The translations under genes were made by a program, and so were the position numbers. From Pelargonium tetragonum (Eukaryota; Streptophyta; Magnoliopsida; Geraniales; Geraniaceae), in the NCBI GenBank assembly GCA_036897445.1, contig JAYMTL010000075.1, forward strand, positions 30,537-94,536: a stretch of 64,000 nt of DNA. The letters run 5' to 3'. The notes under the pieces are model-generated. The model was not told the DNA's origin, did not search any database, and saw only the letters and a list, made by a program, of their open reading frames with translations. This document shows, piece after piece, positions 36,301 through 48,600 of the stretch. Numbering within the stretch: the stretch's first letter is position 1; each line of letters starts with the position of its first letter.

Positions 36301-39300
36301 TCAAAAGTAAAATAAGCGAGATATTCATAAATTTCTTCCCAACTTAAGTATTAAAAAATTCAGTACTAATTACTAATACATGGTTTGGTACTTCTAAATT
36401 TGCAAGTCAAAAGGTTACGATAATGTATAAAGTAACTTATATTAGGATTTGATTCTAACTATACTAGACTAGCTACGCTTTAATATGGGATCCTTATTCA
36501 AAATTATGGCACCCAGTTCCTACGTAAAACTTCGACTTAAATGCAAGCTGTATAGTTTTTATAGAGAAGTGTAACAATGCGTTTTGACTTTGAGTTCAAT
36601 ATTTGTTTAGTAAAAAGCCTAAGCGATTCCCTGTTTATGTGATTTAGTACATTAAGTCAAACCCGTTTTTGTATAAGTAAGAATTCCTTTAGCCTCCTTT
36701 ATACTAGGTAGGTATATCCGTTTTGTAAAGGCGATTCTAGGCATCAATCAGAAGTATACTTGAAGGTAATCCTTTTTAAGTCTAAGTTTGCCAAAAGTGT
36801 TAAATTAAAAAGAATTCTTATAAACAGGGCTGCTCTATAAGTGCTGTTTGCTCCTAAAAAAGATCTCCACTTTAAATTTATAACAAATACTAACCTTTTA
36901 GGTTTTGGTTAAACCTTTTAAGGACAAGAAAGAAGTTTCTAATTTAGGAACTCGCAGAATAAAAAACCCTTGTAACTCGGGCACATAAGAAAACTCTATT
37001 TCACCTAAACCTGGGTTACCCTTAACTTGGAAATATAAAGATTTTGGATTTCTTACCTTGTTGGCTACTCTTAGTCCTTTTATAGGGAATCCCCTTTCAA
37101 GTTTCGGTCTATTTACCGGAGAGTCAGCCGGCATATATATTAGGTATAGTTTAAATAAAACAAGTTGATTCGAACCTCGGGAATTTCTAACTAAAGTTGT
37201 TTTCCAGAATAGCTTTACTAATAACTAGCAAATACTATTTACTTCTTTCGATTAACACGGGCATGCTCTTATTTCTTGTATATACGGGTTCCCTTGCTTT
37301 AAAAAGAATAGAGCAGAACTCCTCCCCATTAAGTGTCAAAGGAGACTTTTTTACTAAACTAGAGTTCTTTAGTAATGTAGACTACTACTGGAGACAGAAA
37401 ACTAAAAAGCGTTTGTTGTTCCAGTTTTGTATCGTAAGAGAATAAGCTTCTTCTTATAAAGAATAAGGGATAGCTTTAATATAACAAAAATTGCCAAAAA
37501 TGCTAAAACTCCTTTGGAGGGGATTGGCCTCAAGTCAAGGAGATAATTAACCTTTAATATAATAGGTTGTTTACATCGTATCAGCCAGCTTAAGAGTAAA
37601 GTACTAGGGCTTTTATACCCTGTCATGCGGTCTAGAGAACTGAGATATTCATATACTTAAATTAGGTAGATTATACCTACTTGTAAATTCTTTATTTTAA
37701 GAGCTTAGCATTTTATATAGAATTAGCGACTTCTGGACATTAGGAACTGATATAGGGGCTCCCCTTGAGGTGTTTCCTACAAGCGACGACTTATAGACTT
37801 TCAAACAAAGTCTCCTCAAGATATTTCTAAAGGTTTTGACTTCCTGTTAGCTTTGTAAGCTTTTTGGAATAAAAACGAATTGCTCTATAACAGGTTCGAA
37901 CCCTTGACATTGGATTATAAAAAATAAGGACTTCTTGTTTCTCTTTAAAGTCTAAGTTCTTGAGGAATACAGCAGCCTCGGGAGAGCTTCTCACTACTCA
38001 AATCGAGTAAAAGGAAGGGGAGCTCTTAGTACTCTTGACTTAGAAATTTTTAGTGGTCTAGTGGACAAAATTCTTAGTATAGGGTTTTTAGCAGATACTA
38101 AGGCTAGTAATTAAGAAATAACTACTATGGGTAAGGGCGGAGTCCGGTACGTCTCATTTATAAAAATAAGGTAAGATTTTGAGTCCTATAAGCTTATATA
38201 GCAAGTGTAAACTTTAAAATAAGGTGTCCGGGAAATGTAGTTTAACGAAAAAGTTATGTGCACTGGAGTAGTAGTAGGATACTAAGTATCATGAAGATTT
38301 TTGGGTTTTATTATCCCCCTGTGCAAGAGTAGTTTTATAGGTCCATAAAGCCCCAGTTACGGAAGCTAGTAGCTTTTTAATGCTTTACGGTTCACCACTT
38401 AGAAGCCCCCTCCGTGTGGCAAGAAGGATGTCTAGTAAAGTATAAGGAATTCCCCTAAAGCTAAAGAAAGTTAGCTACTGATTTCCTGAATTAAGTAAGT
38501 GTTTTGAGTATTTCAAGAAAAATTTGTTAAAGACCCGCCTCCTCCCTACGCTCGAGTGTAGGGCATAAAGCTTTTTGTGTTTTTTAAGTATTGAATTCTT
38601 CTAAGTATTGTTTTCCTATGTTAGTTTTACCTTCTTTATTTATATGTATTTTAGACCAGAGCCCGGGTTTCTCGCCGTAATATCGAAGAAGTCTCCCCTT
38701 TTTGATACTGAAGTGAACCCTGGGTATTTCTAAAAAACGGGATCGGAAGTTCATTTAATCTAAGCAATCGTAAGCGCTAAATGGACTTGAACCTATGCCA
38801 TAGTTATCCTTTAACTAGTGCTTTATTATTATTTTAAACAAGGGCTTTCCCGTTTACTAAAGAGCCCCCACTGTATCTAACAAGCTCTTATAAGTGATAT
38901 CTTGAAGTTTTCCTTATAAGGATAAACCAAGAACGAGATGAGAATACTTAGTAAGATATTTATACAAATACCTATAACTTAGCCAGCACTTGAATAACTC
39001 TTGCGCCTTCGAGCTGTTCTAAAGGGGCTCTCTTACCCTTTTCTTAGGGAATATGAAGAGTAATATATTTAAGTATAGGCTGCATAATTAAGGCTTATAA
39101 GACAGAGCTGCAGAAGACTAAGAAGGGTGTGGCTATTGAAGATTGAGATTAAGAAAGTTATCATAAAGAGTATAGAGTTCTTAAACAAAAACAAAGAAAC
39201 CCTCAACATTCCCGAGGTTTAGGATTTGAGTCTCCGTTTTTTATTTTACATACAATAGATAAAGCACAAGAAATAGAGTTGAATATTCTCTATGAATTCT

Positions 39301-39594
39301 CCCCGTTTAACTATAGTGTATATCTTTCCATCTAGAGATTCGCCTTTCTTTACTTCTTCTCCTATAGTACATTTTCATCTTTGCCTAAGCTACTTATTCC
39401 TAAAAGGACGGCTCTACCTCTCATATGTATGCTCCTTAATTACATTACCTAATTGAACGCTGTTTATTAATTTTCGAAAGCACTCTGTCAGTCTGTATCT
39501 TGTAGTCGAAAGCGCACACAATGTAAACTCTCTTACCTATCGTTTATATAGAAGAAATTGTAGATCTCTACCCCTTAAAGAAAGAGAAAGTATC
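33331..39594. other. No gene seen; one exact and one near T-arm motif pair, one hairpin
   Basis: The plus strand is pyrimidine-rich up to about 34450, as if minus-strand relics continue there. Exact box B-like motifs lie at 37893-37903 (plus) and 38783-38793 (minus, GGTTCAAGTCC on that strand). CCTACGCTCGAGTGTAGG at 38547-38564 is a hairpin (CCTAC/GTAGG) and resembles the middle of the GC-rich motif family. No frame exceeds 82 codons. Confidence 0.5.
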
Positions 39595-39599
39595 TACCG

Positions 39600-39672
39600 A
39601 TCAAAACTCTATTTGTTTTGTTAGAGCACAGGTTGAAAAAGAGGGAGCCTTAGGTTCAAATCCAGTTGAAGT
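39600..39672 (+). pseudogene. tRNA-like relic with GAA (Phe-type) anticodon loop
   Basis: A D-arm-like stem CTCTA/TAGAG (39607-39611 with 39622-39626) is perfect, with a ten-base loop. It is followed by the seven-base stretch TTGAAAA (39633-39639), identical to a common tRNA-Phe anticodon loop with GAA at 39635-39637. An exact box B GGTTCAAATCC follows at 39653-39663. The segment TTAGAGCA and the spacing also match bacterial and organellar tRNA-Phe. The anticodon stem is destroyed (one of five pairs), the T stem keeps two of five, and no acceptor stem forms. Confidence 0.4.
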
Positions 39673-42600
39673 TCCAGTCCAAAGTCTTTCTAAAACCCCC
39701 TTCTCTTTCCCTTTTTGAAGCGTATTTCTTGGTCTATTCGTTACTATAACTAGAAATTCTCACAACAAGAAGAAAGAAAAAGAAACCCCTTAGAGAGGAT
39801 CTTTCTATGTATATGTAGAGACCGTTGGAAAACCTATACCGCACCGCACTTGAAACTTCCCTTAACTTATTAAATGCCTGTTATAGTGAAGTAATCTCTT
39901 AGAAAGAAAATAACCCGATGAAGAAAAGGGAGTGCTACCTACTTATTTAGTCAATTTTCTTCGTTTTACTCTTGCTAACTACTAGAAATAGAAAACTGGG
40001 AAACAACAAGAGGAACCCGACCGATCCCTTAAGTTCTATCTTAATTACATTACCTAAACCTCTCTGATGAGCCTCACCTTTCTTAGTCTTGGTACCGGAC
40101 ACTCTACCTTGATAGCTGCTATTAGAAGACTTTGTCCTATTCATTAAGATAAGAAATTCCCTTATACTTATAGAACTCTTATTCAATTTAAATGAAACTA
40201 ATAACAAGGAATTCTCTTCTTTAGATAATTCATATGATAGAGAACTCCCCTTAACCTATAGGGTTTCTATCTAAAAGACTCGGAAAAAAGGAATGCAAAT
40301 GAAAGAGAACAACGCCAAAGTGACTTTCTAGAATCTCTTTTATTGCCAGTTTAGTTACCTCATAATTCCCTTACGTTTTACCTATTTTGCAGTTGATTTT
40401 ACTATATCATTTTTAGTTGCTTACTTCTAATCTTCTAATAGAGAGAAATAAAGAGACTGGTCAGGGCCCTCTTTTTAATCATTCTTAGGGAATTACCTTA
40501 TAGAATATGGAGAAAATCTTAGAGTATTCAAGTTTCTTGCTAAACTACTTCTTTGTAATGTAACTCCATTTTATAGATAGCTTTAGGTAACTCCTTTACA
40601 AATGTAATAGGCAACCCTTTTTTTGAAAACTAAGAGTAAAGAATACTAACTAAGAAATCCTGGTAAACTCCTGATTTTAGAAAATAGAGTCAAAAATTTT
40701 CTATTTTTATTTTAAGAGTGGCTAAGATAAAAGACTTTTAATAAGAGTCAGAATTGGCATATACATTCATTATAATCTAGAATTTTTATACCATAAAACA
40801 AGGATATCCCATCCCACGCAAGCAAACTAAAGACTAAAGAGAAAAAAGGGGTGCTTAAAAAGAGCTCTAATAAAAATTACGGAAAGTCTGAAGAAAGCAA
40901 CAAAAAAGGAACCTTTAGTATGCCTTATAGAAAAGTTGGCATCCTACTACTTAGCCCTGTATAGTGTGGAGTTCATACATCTGATCTTGAAAGTTTCCTT
41001 AAATGGATTTCTTAGAATGAGCAGCTCAAATTCTGATTCATTTAGATGCCTGAATTTAGCGTGGCCTGAGTACCGACGCTATAAATCAAAGTTCTACAAT
41101 ATTAGGAAAGGAAATGCCTTTCTTTTTGGAAGGAGCTTCAAGGGGAGTTTGTGATCTCAAGAGTGATTTAGAGTGGGTTACCTGTCCAGAATATGTCTCA
41201 TATAAGGAATATTTGAGACACTAAATAGAATGAAAAGTTTAGCTTCTTTCTAAACGTAGGCAGTCCTCAAGTGTCCGTCCGGTAGACCCTTCTTTACTAA
41301 CCGAGATCCCATATACATACTTTTACCTGATAAGGTGGTATCCCTATCAAATCTAGTAAAAGACAGATTGAGGTTTACTAATAACGATACGCTCTTCCGA
41401 ATTAAAAATAAGGAATTTCTAACTTTTGCTAATACGTAAGTAAATAAATATCAGTTTTAGGTAAACTAAAATTCTCAGCATCATGGATTGCTAGAGGAGT
41501 CGCTGGTCCAGCTGAAAATTCAAACTCTTCCGTCAAGATTAGTACAGCTTTAGCAGTGTATAGTAAATCCGATTTAATTCAAGATAAAGGACTATTAAAG
41601 GTATTTTAAGCCAGGAGATAATAGGACGGATACCTTTTTTAGTTTTTAGTGAACCGAGGGTTTTTCCCATGTATCTAAGATGAGAAGAAGAGTCTCCGTT
41701 TTTATATTTTATACTACTGGATCCTTGTTTAAAGAAGTAGAGTAGCTTCTATTAAGCCTGCTCTTAAAGGGTAATAGTAATAGAGTATTCCTTACTGTGG
41801 GAAGAAAATAGTATCTGGATAAGTTCTCAAATAAACAAAGAATGAAACTCAGTCTGACGTTATAAAGTTAACACGGCTTGAACCCCTGAGAGAAGGGTTT
41901 GAGTCTGTTTGATTAAACTATCCGGATTTACTAAACTTTCCATGGGAATCTAGAGTTATAGTCTTATATATACCTACTTGTGTGATATAAGCGCCCGCTG
42001 AATCTAACTAAAAAATAGTATTAGAAACGACTCTGTATGTATAGGCTACCACAGTAACAAAAGGGGCTCCTTTTGGAGTTGGAATTCGTGTATAATTAGT
42101 AGGGAAAACTCGCGAGGATAGGATATAAATAAAGGGATTTAAGTGACCCGGAGTTCCTATTTAGGCTAGATATAGAACAGAATCCTAGTAAATTAGTCAA
42201 AAAAGTCTTAAGAAAACACTGAGTTGCGTAAACTATAAGCTTTTGTATTATCGACTGCGACGAAAACTTTAAGATTTTTTTACCTAAGTACAAATAAGAA
42301 GTACTTTCTTAAAAGAAAAGAAGAATTTAAGGTAACTATGAGTAAAAACCTCCAATAACTAACAAGAGCCTTAACCGGAAAAGTAAGAGTACTAACTGGC
42401 ACGGAATCTAAACAATTTGGCATTAGGAAAAACCCACAGGCCCAATTACACTAAATAAGGTATATGCTATAGGGATGACTGATAAAATGACTCAGTTGAC
42501 AAAGCGGACTCCTAAATAGGAATTTAAATTGTCAGAATTGGCAAGATCCTGGCGCGGTTTTTCCTATCTAGATTTTTCCTTATTAAAATGGCTAAGGAAC

Positions 42601-45600
42601 TCTTTTGACCTGAGTTACTTACAACGGATAAACAGTACAGTCCAAGAACAAATGACTAAACAAAACTTGCCTTTCCTTAGTCCATAAAGGAAGCTTTTGG
42701 TATAACGTATACTGTTTGCACTTAGCGTTCAGCATGACCCCTGTAACGAGTCAATTAATGTTTCATAAATTTAGTAAATATGTCTCCTTAAAAGGCTTAA
42801 AAGACCCACAAAGCAAACATAGCAAAGTCACAAAAATGAAGCGTTATATATATATATTTTTTTTATCTTCCCTTTTTTAATGAACAACGGACACTTAAAA
42901 ACCAAATATTAAAAGCACTAACCATCTCACTTCCTTTAAATTCTTAAGTGAAAGAGTTGACACACTTTTATAAAGTATAAAGATTCTGAAACCACATGAG
43001 AACCCGCCCGGTTATATACCTCACAAAAAGGAGCCCCTCCATTCAGATATAACCGATAAAGCTACATGAGTGATAAATAACTTGAGATAGGGGCACTCCT
43101 ACCTCTAAAAAAGTATTCCCTGTGTTTTTAGCCCCTTACTATAAAAGTTATTTACCCTTCATTCAAGAATAGATAAGCTATTGCCTGAGTTATCATGTGA
43201 TAATCAAATGAGGTATACCCAAGAGCACAAAGTTTTAAATAATGCTTGAGACTATGATTCCGCCCCAAAAAACTGTACTAGCGAAAAATCTTTATCTTTT
43301 TTGAAGGTTAAACGGTAAACCCTATTAGAGGATAACTGCACTTAAAAGAGAAAGCCCTCTTGGGCAAGTGGCAAACGAATTTGGAATTCTGTTACCTGTT
43401 TTATTAGTTTTACTAAACTTGTTTGTCTACAAACAATCTCGTTTAAATTTAAACAGCATCATATCAAAAGTTTTTACTTACAAAACAGCTCGCTGCAAGA
43501 AGTGTTAGACCCGCGCCGGGGGAATGACCATAAAGAATTAGGATCCATCTAAGTAAATCCAGTACTTTAGAATAGGATACCCTCAAGAAATTTCCTTGAA
43601 AACTGCAAAAGGACCCCTCCTTAAAAAAATTTTTAGCTGGAGTAAAAAGAGTTTAACCAGCCCAGGCAGGGCCCCGTCTGGAGCAAATAAACTCAAATAT
43701 AATAGAAAAATCTACTAAAGAGGTCTTCCTGTTAAGTTTCATAATATACACAACCTGTGGTTTTTTCTTATGCTTTTCAGCAGGAGGCCCTGGGGTATTT
43801 TTGAGGGGTGGCGCCCCCGTCTTCTGGAAAATAAGATATACATTTCGATGCTTTGGCAGGCTTGTAAGATTTACATATCAAGTTAAGGGAACTTCCTTAC
43901 GCAGTCTTTTTTACAGTTTCAGGAAATTTAGATAGATTTTGCTAAACTAGAGCTTGCTTTGCCTCTAAGTAACCTAAGAAAAAGCTTTAATCTACTTTGC
44001 TTTGCGCCTACGGAGTTCTACTTATTCCTAATTTCTCAAAATTTTTAGGGGTCCTGTTGAAGGAATCCTGCAAACGAGTGCTCTTATACTTAGTCTGCTC
44101 TTGTAAATATCTTTTACAGAAAAGGATTTTCTCAGGATTACTGTGTACGGAGCTCTGGATAAGTAACAGCGCCCCTATAAAATCCTTATTTTTTTTGAAA
44201 GAGACTTTTTTTATTCGTTGTGAATTCTGTGCTATTAATAGACCCCAAATGACTCATAATTACAGCTTTCTTGATAAAAAGCCTTTCAATACTTAGAATT
44301 TTAGGGTTTCACACAAAAAACCAAAAGGGAGTTCTGAAAGTACTGCAGTATAGCCTTAAAGAATTAAGGTAAAGGCTTGATCTTAAACCACTTATACTAA
44401 AGAGTAGCTTCTGTTTACAATATATTTTAGTTTTATAACTTAACTTGCGAGGCTGCATTTTCATATGTATTCTAGATCTAGAGTTCGGTATCTCTAACTT
44501 TCTGGACGGTGGAGAAACCTATAAATTTAGAAATAACATATAGGTAGTACTCTTAATTTAGAGTCTTTTTTGGAACTTTCTAAAGAGTGAGGAAACCAAG
44601 AGCTCGAATGCACGTGTTTAATCTTTTGATTTATAAAAGGGAGTTAAAGACAAGATTGCCCCTTTAGGTAGGGGTTTCCTTGTGGAGTTTATTCCGAAGG
44701 TTACTACTATTCTAGTAGGTAATAGGATACCTGAAGACTTAAGTTTTTCTTATACAAGGAAGACGTGAAAGGGAAGTATACAATTCCCCCTTTATTATTT
44801 TACTTAATTGTGAGCTATATTTCGAGGCCATTGAAGTATAAGATATAAAGTCTATGTTTTATCTTAGGTATTACCTTCCTCTTTCATTAAGATATTATGA
44901 CAGCATAATCCCCTACTTGTAGATAAATCTTACTATTATGTAACTTCCTCGGGGGATACTTTCATTTGGGTGGGGACTCTTGGTATTCTTTAGATTTGAT
45001 TAAGTAGTTTTTCTGAATAAGTACTATTCTTCAAAGGCCATTATATATAAACTATAAAAGGGTCTCGTAAATAAGCTTGACTCTAGGAAACCCTCGTTCT
45101 ATTTGCTACTCTACGGCGTCTAAAGTCTTTTCTGTTCTTGTATACTACCTTTAAATAAATAAGGGGAATTCCCTATCATGTAGCTTTCGCTGTCTGCTTA
45201 GCAAAAATGAGAATTCTGGGATAGCCCTAATCCAAAACTTAGCGAAACTCTAGATTAAAGTACAGAATGTATTAGGAACCAAAAGATTTGAACGACATCC
45301 GCGAAGGGTTGCTTTGTGCTTTACTACCAAAGTCAAAAGTAGATCTTGGGGATCTATAAAACTGAGGAAGGGTTATAAATAAACTCGGTTTAAGAAGGGA
45401 ACGTATCTTTTATATGGACTATTTCGGTTGCTTTATAGCTTACCTGATTTAGGTATTTCTTTTAATTATACTGGGGTCAATGCGCCGCCCTAAAACTTAA
45501 GGTTTCCATCTTTGTAAAGGCCCCTGACAATTTGTTTTTCCTTGTAATTTCAAATTTATCAAAAAAGGGCGTTTTAAACTTCCCGCAGTTATTATTCTTC

Positions 45601-48600
45601 TAAGAAATATTAGTTACAAGGACTGTTGAACGAGGGTTTAAAACACAGATGTAATTTTATAGTGTAAGGGGTTGCCTTTGCTTTTTGTAAAATTCAAGAG
45701 TTTAACTGCTTCATAAGGGAATTTCTTTTATACTTATCGCGGATAGCCACAATTTGTGGCAGGTTCCTTTGGATAGAGTCCTGACAAGAAATAAACCGAG
45801 TTTACCCGAAACGGGGAACCCCTTTTTAATTAGTTGAGACCCAAGGCTTTTACAACCCACTCCTGTATCAAAAACTTCCTTGGACTGAAAGAGGCTCCTA
45901 GCTTATTTTTAATAAGTGCTAAACTCCGACAGCGGAAAAATTATATAACAATTTTTAAATAAAAGAACTGGATCTGCCCGAAACGGCATAACTCTGGGTA
46001 ACCTCTCTATTAGAATTAGAGTTAACCTCAAGAAGGGCTCCTTAATCTGGAAAACACTTGTATACTTTAGAGAAATTTATACAAATAAGTAAGGCAGCTT
46101 TTTCAGATCTATATGAAAGTTCTTATAGTCCAATTCAAAGTGTAATGACAGAGTTTCTCTTCTACTGACGATGATGCTAAGCTAGGTAACTAACAGTATT
46201 TTAGATTGTTCCAGTCATTTTGAATATTAATATGCTCCCAAGCTCCCGTTAAAATAAGAGGGGTTCTCGCGGTTTACAAAAGCTATTGCTTGAAAAAGGA
46301 TACTTCCTATATTAGATAAGAAGATCAGAGGATACTCTACCTACCCCAAACCTAAGCGCGAAAGTTAGATTTTTCTTGGCCTTGAGAGAGCCCTGGGGAT
46401 TCCCTTGTAATACTGTAATACAAGAAGGATTCTTCCCTCTTAATAGATAAAGTTAGAGGAGGTCCTCTAACTTAAACCCAAATAACGTAGCAAAAAAAAC
46501 ATGCTGGGCGCTGTTATAAACTTCTGTCTCAATAAAACGTTCAACTTCACTTTTTTTATACGGATACTCGCCGGTAAATAGTTATTAAATAGTAAGCATT
46601 TTACCTCTCTTTTAGAGCTCTACACGAATAAGGCAGAACTCTGGTTAAAAAGAATCCGTCTGGGTTAAGCTAGATAATTACCCAATGCCATACGACCCTT
46701 AATTTGTGCATTTTAACGCCAATTCGAAGCCCCTAACGTATGATTATTTTCGTATTTCCTGTGCGCTTTCGTATTTCTTTTTGGTACCTACTCTTTTGTA
46801 TTAACTTCCGGTTTGGTACGTCATATCACCAATAACCTTTTCTTTTTTTTGTTGTTCAAGAGGCTGTGAATGTAGTTTTGAAAAGATTCTTATAATTTGG
46901 GTAATACTTTTTTAAACCTTAAAAAAGACAAAACATGAAAAAGGACCCCGAAGTAAGCAAGAATTTGCCATATGATTTGGACTAAAATAAAGTGTTCAGT
47001 ATTATAACTTGACCCTGGAATTTAACAGGTATTGGGATAAACCCGTGTGCTGTCTGAGTCTTAAGATCTTTTTTTTTTTTTCTAAAGGCGTTCTCAGCAA
47101 GTCTTTCAATTCCTTGTAAGTTAAGGCTCTGAAGTAAATAAAAAATCAAACCCTTTTGCAGATTAGCTAGTAAACTACGCCCTTATGAGTTCTTTTTATT
47201 TTATTTTATTAAAGCAAAGCTCCTTGTTTATAGGGAAGCTGAATTTATAAAAATTAATATCAAAATTTCTCACATATAAAGTAAAAGGTAGCTCGGAGCT
47301 CCGAAAGAAAAAGGAAATCACGAGTCTCTCTTGGCAGTACCATACTAAAGCAGGAATTCCCTAGTGTAAAACACAAATTTTGCGAATCTTTGTCAATTAT
47401 ATAGGTAGATACAGTATAGAGGCGCTTTATAAATAAAAAGGGTCCTTAGGTCTCTTCATAAACCACTTTAATATAGGAATTTTCTGAACTTTTTGCTCTA
47501 AGTGTTAAAGTGCCTAGATTATACTCACTTGGGAAGGGGCCTATAGTATTCACTAAATCAGGAAAAAGGGATTTCTACTGCAGTAAACAAGGGGGATTGC
47601 TCTACTTAGACCTTAACTTTTGCCTATACTTACCAAACTCCCCGGCCTAAGGCGCTTCTGGGATTATAAAAGGACTATACCACGAGCTTAAAACCGAGCC
47701 CTACTTATTCTGGGGTCAGTCAGTTCAAGCCTTAAGACTCGGAACCCCTTCTTGATACTAAAAAGGATGCAACTTAACCCGCTTCGACCAAAGCTCTCTT
47801 AAAGGTATACTCACGCGTTCTATTAAAATTATTTGTTCCTACCGAGCCTAGCTAGAACTCTAAGTTTCAATGCAAGCTATCTTCGCCGGTGTCTCTAAAA
47901 TGAAAAGATTTTTCCTATGAATTAAAGGTATTCTAATAAGTTAAGTTTAAGTATAGGAACCTTTTGACTTAAATAATGCATTTAACTCCTTAGATTTTTT
48001 GACAAACAAAGCTTCGAAATTTCCCGCAGTCTGAGGCACACCTTTTCTTTTTTGCGACCTCCTGCATTAACACTTTTTGGATCTTGGCACAATTTAGATG
48101 CTTTTGCTATAAGGATAATATATTTAAAACGGATAATCTAAAATATTGCATATGGAGCCCCTTGTGTCTATCTCAAAGCTTTAAACAAAAAACTTGAAGG
48201 GATCCTCACTTTCTCGTAGAACAAGATTTGCTATAAAGGGGACTTCTACACTTTGGAAAGGTATATCTTTTTAAATGTAATATAAGAAAAGGTCTGATTC
48301 TTACCGATGTAATTAAAGAGACATCCTAGACTAGAAAAGAAAAACTAGTACTATACCCAATAGAATCCTTATTAATTAAGGACTTCATAACTTTAGTCGT
48401 TTTTGTAGTACTGCAAGGATCCTGCGGAGTTGGGCAACCCCGGCCGATTAAAGTATAAACCCTAAGAAGTACAAGTACGTTTATCAAAAAGGGGGGGCAG
48501 AAATAGAGAAGATTTACTGGGCAAAATCCGATTGAAGATATTATAAAGAAATTGTAGACAAATAATAAAGTAAGAAACTAATTAATAGCTTATACTTTAT

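Noticed and set aside
42845-42866. TA/T microsatellite run
   Set aside because: Ordinary low-complexity tract in AT-rich DNA with no associated feature.
43997-44296. 99-codon frame on the plus strand
   Set aside because: Cysteine and leucine rich start suggests a membrane protein, but no conserved pattern, neighbour or signal supports it.
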